A DNA stretch of 29,165 nucleotides. It comes from a virus. The translations under genes were made by a program, and so were the position numbers. Position 1 is the first letter of the stretch. Every line of letters begins with the position of its first letter. A model generated the notes under the pieces. That model had not been told where the DNA came from, searched no databases, and worked only from the letters and a program-made list of their open reading frames with translations. Positions 21,658 through 28,142 of this stretch are shown piece by piece. Location: positions 1 through 29,165 of the IMG/VR virus record IMGVR_UViG_3300047356_000653. One strand, 5' to 3'.

Positions 21658-21866
21658 AACCTTATCAATGGTTAGCGTGGCTGAGTACTGTATGTTTGTT
21701 AACAGCCGCAACACTAGCCGCTTTTAATGTCTACCCTTTGTATATTTGGGCATTCATTATTAGCAACAGTCTTTGGATACTGGTTGGTATTTTATGGAAA
21801 GAAAAAAGCCTTATTGTAATGAACGCAGGACTAACCGTAATTTACGTAGCAGGCTTGTTGTTTTAA
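21648..21866 (+). CDS. small membrane protein, 72 aa
   Basis: A 72-residue, almost wholly hydrophobic protein with three likely helices (about 7-25, 30-48, 54-71) and a single charged turn (KEKS) between the last two. ATG 21648 is used here; GTG at 21651 is an alternative with little difference. It overlaps the upstream membrane gene and precedes the DNA polymerase leader. Function unknown. Confidence 0.7.
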   Translation: MVVKPYQWLAWLSTVCLLTAATLAAFNVYPLYIWAFIISNSLWILVGILWKEKSLIVMNAGLTVIYVAGLLF

Positions 21867-21941
21867 TAAGTATATATAACGCCAATGGCAATTGCCAGGC
21901 ATGAAGAAGGTTAAGTTGGCCATAAGCAACGAAGGAGATAA
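21867..21941 (+). promoter_or_regulatory. DNA polymerase leader with palindromes
   Basis: A 75-base leader before gp43. It holds an AT-rich stretch (TAATAAGTATATATAAC, a weak promoter candidate), the perfect palindrome TGGCAATTGCCA (21886-21897), and a later TGGCC (21917-21921) that can pair with the GCCA of the first. AAGGAG precedes the ATG. T4 gp43 represses its own translation through a leader hairpin; this leader may do likewise. Confidence 0.4.
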
Positions 21942-24614
21942 ATGAGTTACGTAGACGCACTATTTGATCGCGATTCTGATATAATTAGAATAGTTGAACG
22001 CAAAGACGGTAAAAGAGAATACCGCGAATATAACGCAAAATATACATTTTATTATGAAGACCCTAGAGGCAAATACAAAAGTATTTTTGGCGATCCTCTA
22101 ACACGAGTTGTGTGTAAGAACACAAAAGACTTTCGAAAAGAAGTTGCCATTAACAAAGGCAAGAATTTATTCGAAAGCGACATCAATCCTATCTTCCAAT
22201 GTTTGAGTGAGAACTATCTTAATCAAGATGCTCCTAAACTAAATATTGCGTTTTTCGATATTGAGACAGACTTCGATCCAGAGCGCGGCTTTGCTGATCC
22301 GGCAGATCCGTTTATGCCAATTACATCTATAAGTGTATATTTGCAGTGGATGGAAACAATGGTGTGTTTAGCAGTTCCTCCTAAGACACTTACAATGGAA
22401 CAAGCCAAAAAAGAACTTGAAGGCATTGACAACGTAATGCTGTTTGAAAAAGAAGGTGACATGATTGACACTTTCTTAACGCTGATTGAAGATGCTGATA
22501 TTTTGTCAGGTTGGAACAGTGAAGGTTATGATATTCCGTACACAGTAAACAGAACTGCTCGTGTACTAAGCAAAGATGACACAAGACGTTTTTGTTTGTG
22601 GGGACAATTGCCCAAGAAACGTGAATATGAAAAGTATGGTAAATCAGCTGTCACCTTTGACCTAATAGGTAGAGTGCATTTAGATAGTTTGGAATTATAT
22701 CGTAAATACACATATGAAGAACGACACACTTACAGGCTTGATGCTATTGGCGAAATCGAAGTTGGTGAAAACAAAGTCCCTTATGAAGGTACTTTGGACC
22801 AGTTGTACAACAATGACTTTAGAAAGTTCATCGAATACAACATACAAGATACCGCACTACTGGACAAGCTGGACAAAAAACTAAGATTTATTGATCTTTC
22901 TAACACAGTTGCTCACGAGAATACTGTGATGCTACAGACCACTATGGGTGCTGTTGCTGTCACAGAGCAAGGTATTGTTAACGAAGCACACAATAGAGGA
23001 TTACAAGTTCCTAATAGACGCAAGCGTGATGACACTGAAAACACACAAGCCGCAGGTGCTTATGTTGCGTTCCCCAAGAAGGGCTTACACAAATGGATTG
23101 CTAGTATGGATTTGAACAGTCTGTATCCAAGTGTAATTCGTGCATTAAATATGGACCCGGCAACTATTGTAGGACAAATACGTCCTGAAATTTCAGAAGC
23201 TCGTGTAACAGAAGATATGGGTCTAAAAAAGAAGAGCTTTGCAGGCAGTTGGGAAGGTCGTTTTGCAACAGAAGAATACGAAGCAGTTATGGAGCAAAAA
23301 CGTGATGTTGCACTAACTATTGACTGGGAAGCTGGTGGTAGTGATGTACTAAGTGGTGCTGAAATTTATAAAGTAATTTTTGATAGTAATCAGCCTTGGA
23401 TGCTTAGTTCAAATGGTACTATCTTTACTACTGAACACGAAGGTGTTATTCCAGGACTGCTAAAGCGTTGGTATGCTGAACGTAAGGACATGCAGAAAAT
23501 GCTTAAAAAAGCAAAAGATGCAGGGAATGCCGCAGAAATTGAATACTGGGACAAACGCCAGCTAGTTAAGAAAATTAACTTGAACAGTTTGTATGGCGCT
23601 ATCCTTAATCCAGGCTGTAGATTCTTTGATAAACGTATCGGACAATCAACTACACTTACAGGTAGAACTATTGTTAAGCACATGAGTGCTGAAGTTAATA
23701 AGGTTATTACTGGTACATATGATCATGTTGGCGAAGCAATGATATACGGAGACACTGACTCATGCTATTTTAGTGCATATCCAACACTTAAAGCTGATAT
23801 CGAAAGCGGTAAGATTCCGTGGAGTATTGAAAATGCTATTGCGTTGTATGATCAAGTGTGCGAAGCGGCAAATGAAACATTTCCAGACTTTATGTCTAAG
23901 GCTTTTCATTGTCCAAAGAGTCGTTCAGATGTTATTGCGGCAGGTAGAGAAATTGTTGCACAATCAGGCTTGTATATTACTAAGAAACGTTATGCGGCCT
24001 TGGTAGTAGACAATGAAGGCTTTAGAACAGACGTTGACGGCAAGCCAGGCAAAGTAAAAGCAATGGGCTTAGATTTGCGTAGGTCAGATACTCCAGTGTT
24101 TATGCAACAATTTTTAAGTGAAATACTACTTATGGTGCTTACTGACAAACCTCAAGCGGATGTACTAGAACGTATTACTGTTTTCCGTAAGGAATTTAAT
24201 GATCGTCCGGGTTGGGAAAAAGGTTCACCTAAACGTGCAAACAAAGTAGGTCACTATCAGCGTCTTGAAGAAAAGCAAGGCAAAGCAAACATGCCAGGGC
24301 ATGTACGGGCAAGCATCAACTGGAATACACTTAAACGTATGAACGGTGACAAATATTCACAAGAAGTCGTTGACGGTATGAAAGTTATTGTTTGTAAACT
24401 AAAACAAAACCCATTAGGCTACACAAGTGTTGCATATCCAACAGACGAATTGCGTATACCTGATTGGTTCAAAGAATTGCCATTTGATGATGCATTAATG
24501 GCAGAAACAATTATTGATAACAAACTAGACAACTTGATCGGTGTGCTTAACTATCCACTAGAAGATACTAAGCGTCACAATACGTTTAATAGTTTGTTTG
24601 ATTTTGGAGGTTAA
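21942..24614 (+). CDS. 43: family B DNA polymerase (T4 gp43-like)
   Basis: The 890-residue replicative DNA polymerase with 3'-5' proofreading. FFDIETDF holds the exonuclease acidic pair Asp106/Glu108. DLNSLYPSVIR carries polymerase motif A with metal ligand Asp390, KKINLNSLYGA is motif B, and YGDTDS is motif C with Asp604/Asp606. Length is near T4 gp43 (898) and no intein or split is present. It works with the gp45 clamp at 27122 and the gp44 loader at 400. AAGGAG is placed well before the ATG. The start of the gene is preceded by a palindromic leader. Confidence 0.97.
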   Translation: MSYVDALFDRDSDIIRIVERKDGKREYREYNAKYTFYYEDPRGKYKSIFGDPLTRVVCKNTKDFRKEVAINKGKNLFESDINPIFQCLSENYLNQDAPKLNIAFFDIETDFDPERGFADPADPFMPITSISVYLQWMETMVCLAVPPKTLTMEQAKKELEGIDNVMLFEKEGDMIDTFLTLIEDADILSGWNSEGYDIPYTVNRTARVLSKDDTRRFCLWGQLPKKREYEKYGKSAVTFDLIGRVHLDSLELYRKYTYEERHTYRLDAIGEIEVGENKVPYEGTLDQLYNNDFRKFIEYNIQDTALLDKLDKKLRFIDLSNTVAHENTVMLQTTMGAVAVTEQGIVNEAHNRGLQVPNRRKRDDTENTQAAGAYVAFPKKGLHKWIASMDLNSLYPSVIRALNMDPATIVGQIRPEISEARVTEDMGLKKKSFAGSWEGRFATEEYEAVMEQKRDVALTIDWEAGGSDVLSGAEIYKVIFDSNQPWMLSSNGTIFTTEHEGVIPGLLKRWYAERKDMQKMLKKAKDAGNAAEIEYWDKRQLVKKINLNSLYGAILNPGCRFFDKRIGQSTTLTGRTIVKHMSAEVNKVITGTYDHVGEAMIYGDTDSCYFSAYPTLKADIESGKIPWSIENAIALYDQVCEAANETFPDFMSKAFHCPKSRSDVIAAGREIVAQSGLYITKKRYAALVVDNEGFRTDVDGKPGKVKAMGLDLRRSDTPVFMQQFLSEILLMVLTDKPQADVLERITVFRKEFNDRPGWEKGSPKRANKVGHYQRLEEKQGKANMPGHVRASINWNTLKRMNGDKYSQEVVDGMKVIVCKLKQNPLGYTSVAYPTDELRIPDWFKELPFDDALMAETIIDNKLDNLIGVLNYPLEDTKRHNTFNSLFDFGG

Positions 24615-24615
24615 T

Positions 24616-24732
24616 ATGAAAATTAAACTCGAGATAGAACTTGATACTGAAAGAGATAAACAAGAACTTGAAGATTTGATGGATATTATCGAAAGTCTTC
24701 GTTACAGAGAAAGTGACGAAGATGAAGATTAA
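24616..24732 (+). CDS. very small acidic protein, 38 aa
   Basis: A 38-residue frame beginning one base after the polymerase stop, with GGAGG just before its ATG: a strong start signal. The protein is a charged amphipathic helix (MKIKLEIELDTERDKQELED...) ending in a run of Ser/Asp/Glu. It overlaps the cupin start by 11 bases. No function is known; it may simply couple translation from gp43 to the cupin gene. Confidence 0.65.
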   Translation: MKIKLEIELDTERDKQELEDLMDIIESLRYRESDEDED

Positions 24733-25051
24733 TATTTTTGATATTGGTGGAGATATTGTTAAAGATAATGAAACTTATCTCCTTAAAGATAATACAGCTC
24801 TTAAAAATTTAGTTGTAAGTAGTACAAAATTGTATGCTCACAGAAGTACAAGAGGCCATCGTCATGCCGGACAAGAAGAAGTTTATATCTTCATAAAAGG
24901 TAGCGGTCAAATAGAACTTGATCACGAAATCTTTGATGTAAAGGAAGGCGATACTATTTTAATTAAAGATAATGTATTCCATAAAGTACATAATAATACT
25001 GACTTTGGTTTAGAATTTATATGTGTTTTTGACGGGAGGAGAAATCATTGA
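24722..25051 (+). CDS. cupin-domain protein (sugar isomerase-like), 109 aa
   Basis: A single-domain cupin of 109 residues. Cupin motif 1 is seen as GHRHAGQEEVYIFIKGSG (two His and one Glu ligand, plus glycine) and motif 2 as GDTILIKDNVFHKVHN (third His). It therefore most likely binds a divalent metal in a small beta-barrel, as in mannose-6-phosphate isomerase C-domains and similar sugar enzymes. I start at ATG 24722 rather than the GTG nine bases earlier. It opens a five-gene block of sugar/polyol-phosphate enzymes. Exact reaction unknown. Confidence 0.85.
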   Translation: MKINIFDIGGDIVKDNETYLLKDNTALKNLVVSSTKLYAHRSTRGHRHAGQEEVYIFIKGSGQIELDHEIFDVKEGDTILIKDNVFHKVHNNTDFGLEFICVFDGRRNH

Positions 25052-25467
25052 AAGTAGGATTTACATGTAGTACATTTGACTTGTTACACGCCGGACATGT
25101 TCAAATGTTACGTGAAGCAAAAGACCAATGTGATTATTTAATTTGTGGTTTACAAGTTGACCCTAGTGTAGATAGAGCAGAAAAAAATGCTCCTATACAG
25201 ACTGTAGTAGAGCGTTATACACAACTTAAAGCAGTAGGATATGTAGACGAAATTATTCCTTACGGAACTGAAACTGACTTAGAAGATATTTTAAGTATGT
25301 ATACAATTAATGTTCGTATACTAGGCGAAGAATATCGAGACAAAGATTTTACTGGTAAAGACATTTGCCGTAAACGTGATATTGAAATATACTTTAACAA
25401 ACGTGATCACCGTTTTAGTTCAAGTGATCTTAGAGCTCGAGTAGCAGAAAGGAAAAACAATGACTGA
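25048..25467 (+). CDS. glycerol-3-phosphate-type cytidylyltransferase
   Basis: A 139-residue cytidylyltransferase-fold enzyme of the TagD/HldE-C/RibL-like group. STFDLLHAGH (8-17) is the HxGH nucleotide-binding motif, and SSSDLRARV near the C-terminus is the ISSTxLR-like motif. The size matches single-domain enzymes such as glycerol-3-phosphate cytidylyltransferase. It starts at TTG 25048, overlapping the cupin stop, with the strong site GGGAGGAG before it. It would activate a phosphorylated polyol or sugar as a CDP- or ADP-derivative. Substrate cannot be read from sequence. Confidence 0.87.
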   Translation: MKVGFTCSTFDLLHAGHVQMLREAKDQCDYLICGLQVDPSVDRAEKNAPIQTVVERYTQLKAVGYVDEIIPYGTETDLEDILSMYTINVRILGEEYRDKDFTGKDICRKRDIEIYFNKRDHRFSSSDLRARVAERKNND

Positions 25468-25639
25468 TGGCCCATTTAAGAACGCATTTGAAGGAGACAC
25501 TGAAGGTGTTATTCGTAGAGAAATAGTAACTTACCGTCAAAAGAATGGTATGCTAGTTAAAGAAACAGCAACACGTGATTATTATGGCGATAACGATTAT
25601 AATGATAGTATATCAACTCAACCTTTAGTGGCAAGATGA
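25460..25639 (+). CDS. small conserved phage protein, 59 aa
   Basis: A 59-residue protein overlapping both neighbours by a few bases, with AGGAAA before its ATG. It carries EIVTYRQKNGMLVKETATRDYY, a tight beta-hairpin-like stretch, then an Asp/Asn-rich segment and a STQPL end. From memory, short proteins with 'TYR-K-GML-K-T--R-Y' and a similar end are frequent in T4-like marine phages. It is not recognisably a sugar enzyme, so it sits oddly inside the sugar block. Confidence 0.7.
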   Translation: MTDGPFKNAFEGDTEGVIRREIVTYRQKNGMLVKETATRDYYGDNDYNDSISTQPLVAR

Positions 25640-26343
25640 ATAAATTTATATTTGATGTAGACGGAACACTTACACCTAGTCGGCAAGAAATTGACGGCGA
25701 CTTTGCTGTATTCTTTAGCAACTTCTGTAGCGATAACGATGTATATCTTGTGACAGGTAGTAACAAAGAAAAAACCATAGATCAAATAGGCGAAGAAATA
25801 TATAGTCTTGCACAACGAGCATATCAATGCAATGGCAATGATGTTTGGCAAGGTGAAAAACATATACGAACAAATGAATGGTCTTTACCAGACTTAGCAA
25901 GAACATTTTTAATTAATTGTGAATATGAAAGTCCATTTACTATACGTACAGGTAATCACATTGAAGAACGTCCAGGACTAGTGAACTTTAGTGTTGTTGG
26001 ACGTAATGCTAATCTTGAAGAACGTGCGAGATATGTAGCTTACGATACGTTTGAAAACGAACGTGCTACAATAGCAAACGCATTTAACACAATGTTTCCA
26101 GACTTGTCAGCAACAGTTGGCGGAGAAACAGGTATTGATATTTCACCTAAAGGTGCAGATAAAAGTCAGATCGTAAAAGACTTTGATGAACAAGATAAAT
26201 TATGGTTTTTTGGTGATGCTATTTACGAAGGCGGCAATGACTATCCGTTAGCAAAAATAGTAAAAAATCATAGGAAAGTCAACGGTTGGCAAATGACTAA
26301 AGAATATTTGCAAGTATTACAAGACGAAGGTATTGCACAATGA
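25636..26343 (+). CDS. phosphomannomutase-like HAD enzyme
   Basis: A 235-residue HAD-superfamily protein most like the eukaryotic-type phosphomannomutases (PMM1/PMM2). FDVDGTLTPSRQ holds the nucleophile Asp7 and Asp9. VTGSNKEK is motif II. ERPGLVNFSVVGRNA and GGETGIDISPKGADKSQI match the PMM cap and core, and FFGDAIYEGGNDYPLA holds the late acidic residues (Asp194, Asp202). It may interconvert mannose/glucose phosphates or act as a phosphatase. It is coupled to both neighbours by ATGA overlaps. It fits with a cupin isomerase-like protein and an SDR epimerase in one sugar-nucleotide route. Confidence 0.87.
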   Translation: MNKFIFDVDGTLTPSRQEIDGDFAVFFSNFCSDNDVYLVTGSNKEKTIDQIGEEIYSLAQRAYQCNGNDVWQGEKHIRTNEWSLPDLARTFLINCEYESPFTIRTGNHIEERPGLVNFSVVGRNANLEERARYVAYDTFENERATIANAFNTMFPDLSATVGGETGIDISPKGADKSQIVKDFDEQDKLWFFGDAIYEGGNDYPLAKIVKNHRKVNGWQMTKEYLQVLQDEGIAQ

Positions 26344-27125
26344 AAATTTTACTAACAGGTAATAAAGGTTTTATTGGATCTAGGTTAGAACAAACATTAA
26401 TTATGCAAGGTCATACTGTTCATGGCATTGACATCGAAGCAGGTTGGGATAGAGACAGACTTCATAATTCACAAAACTTGCTAGACTGCGATTTACCTAG
26501 CAATATTGATCTAGTTATACACTTAGCAGGTAAAAGCGGTGTACGCGAAAGCCTAAAAGACCCTGCTAGTTACTGGTATAACAACGTAGAAGCAAGTCGT
26601 AGATTATTTGAAGAATATGCGGACACACGTATATTGTATGCAAGTAGTTCTAGTGCATACGAGCCTGACTTAAATCCTTATGCGGCATCTAAGTATTGTT
26701 TAGAAGAACTTGCAGAACGTTATCCTAATACATTAGGTATGCGTTTCCATACAGTTTATAGTGACAGTTGCCCTAGAGAAAATATGTTCTTTAACAAACT
26801 TCTTAATGGAACACTAGAATACGTAACTCCGCATTATAGAGATTTTATACACCTTATTGATGTAATTGACGCTATAAAAATCCTAATAAAAAACACACAA
26901 ATAAACGGTGTTGTTGATATTGGAACTGGTAATCCAATAAAGATCCAAGACCTTGTACAGGACCTTCCCGTCCGCCTAAATACTCCTGGTGAACGACAAT
27001 TTACTTGTGCAAATACAGAATTAATGTCATCATTGGGCTTTGAACCTAAATACTCAGTAGAAAAGTTCTTGACAAATAACGAGTTAGACAATATAATATA
27101 CTTAAACAATGGAGAAACAGTATGA
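26340..27125 (+). CDS. NAD-dependent sugar-nucleotide epimerase/dehydratase (SDR)
   Basis: A 261-residue extended short-chain dehydrogenase of the GalE type. TGNKGFIGSRL (6-16) is the GxxGxxG NAD(P)-binding motif. HLAGKSGV follows strand 4, and the active site shows SSSSAY and YAASK with Tyr114/Lys118. DFIHLIDVIDAI is the usual C-terminal segment of this family. It is somewhat short (GalE is about 340). It is the last gene of the sugar block, and its final 57 bases contain the promoter of gp45. Product sugar unknown. Confidence 0.9.
   Translation: MKILLTGNKGFIGSRLEQTLIMQGHTVHGIDIEAGWDRDRLHNSQNLLDCDLPSNIDLVIHLAGKSGVRESLKDPASYWYNNVEASRRLFEEYADTRILYASSSSAYEPDLNPYAASKYCLEELAERYPNTLGMRFHTVYSDSCPRENMFFNKLLNGTLEYVTPHYRDFIHLIDVIDAIKILIKNTQINGVVDIGTGNPIKIQDLVQDLPVRLNTPGERQFTCANTELMSSLGFEPKYSVEKFLTNNELDNIIYLNNGETV
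27069..27097 (+). promoter_or_regulatory. perfect sigma70-type promoter before gp45
   Basis: TTGACA (27069-27074), 17 bases, TATAAT (27092-27097), no mismatch. It lies in the end of the SDR gene. The start point would be near 27104, and GGAG at 27111-27114 serves the gp45 ATG. Confidence 0.88.
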
Positions 27126-27850
27126 AAGACATCTTACAAGACGTGGTAGCACATACACACGCATTAGGCTTCTTAACTTTAGTTAAGGTATCCAACGAAG
27201 ACAGCACAGCAATTGATAGTATGGCCGAAGATCGCAGTGTTATCTTAAGTGCAGAAACACACTCACCAGTAGCAGAATTTACAGGTACATTCGGTATGCC
27301 TAACTTAGATAAGTTAGCGTTACATTTAAAGAATCCTGAGTATCAAAAAGATGCTAAGATTGAAGTAGTGCAAGCAGAACGCAACGGTGAAACTGTTCCA
27401 ACACATATTCACTTTGAAAATGCCGCAGGTGACTTTGAAAACGATTATCGCTTTATGAATAAAGCAATTATTGAAGAAAAGTTAAAAACTGTTAAGTTTA
27501 AAGGTGCGGCATGGAACGTTGAAGTTACACCTAGTATGGCAAGTATTGCACGTATGAAGTTAATGAGTGCGGCACATACTGAAGAACCAGTATTTAACGT
27601 AAAAACTACTGACAATAACTTAGTATTCAGCTTTGGTGATGCAAGCACACACGCAGGCGAGTTTGTATTCCAGCACGGAATTGAAGGTTCGTTGCAACAT
27701 ACATGGAGTTGGCCTGTAGCACAAGTACAAGCAATATTAGGTCTTGACGGTGATAAGACAATGAGCATTAGTGATCAAGGTGCAATGCAAATCACAGTAG
27801 ACAGCGGTATGGTCAAATACGACTACATCCTGCCAGCACAGAGTAAGTAA
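27122..27850 (+). CDS. 45: sliding clamp (T4 gp45-like)
   Basis: A 242-residue DNA polymerase processivity clamp, which in T4 forms a ring of three and also activates late transcription. The call rests on length and on segments I associate with marine phage gp45: DYRFMNKAIIEEKLKTVKF in the middle, WNVEVTPSMASIARM, and the FSFGDASTH...DYILPA end. T4 gp45 itself is far diverged, so motif support is weaker than for gp43 and gp44. It has its own perfect early promoter and ribosome binding site, as expected for a protein needed in quantity. It follows the sugar block and shares an ATGA overlap with the SDR. Confidence 0.88.
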   Translation: MKDILQDVVAHTHALGFLTLVKVSNEDSTAIDSMAEDRSVILSAETHSPVAEFTGTFGMPNLDKLALHLKNPEYQKDAKIEVVQAERNGETVPTHIHFENAAGDFENDYRFMNKAIIEEKLKTVKFKGAAWNVEVTPSMASIARMKLMSAAHTEEPVFNVKTTDNNLVFSFGDASTHAGEFVFQHGIEGSLQHTWSWPVAQVQAILGLDGDKTMSISDQGAMQITVDSGMVKYDYILPAQSK

Positions 27851-27851
27851 T

Positions 27852-28142
27852 ATGTGTCCAGCTTGTTATATAAACGGATTGCTATTTTTGATATTTGGAG
27901 CATCCGGTGCCGCGTTAGCAAACGAACCTTGGGTTATTGCATTAAGTGTTGTACTAACTATTGTAGGGTTTTGGTGGATGTATAACGCATACAAAAAGAA
28001 CAAAGGCAAAGGTGGTTGGAAAACAAATCTAAAAACAACTGTAATTTATTTGCTTATCTTTACAGCTGGTTACACTACTGCGGCATATACAACTCACGAG
28101 TATTTTAAATCTAAATATGAAATACAATTGGAACAACAATAA
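27852..28142 (+). CDS. membrane protein with N-terminal CPAC motif, 96 aa
   Basis: A 96-residue protein starting MCPACYINGLLFLIFGASG: a CxxC pair next to the first membrane helix (about 8-24), then helices at about 28-45 and 62-82, with a lysine-rich cytoplasmic loop (YKKNKGKGGWKTN) between. The C-terminus is charged. The CPxC pair at a membrane edge could bind metal or do thiol exchange. No family assigned. It abuts the gp45 stop and the following gene. Confidence 0.72.
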   Translation: MCPACYINGLLFLIFGASGAALANEPWVIALSVVLTIVGFWWMYNAYKKNKGKGGWKTNLKTTVIYLLIFTAGYTTAAYTTHEYFKSKYEIQLEQQ

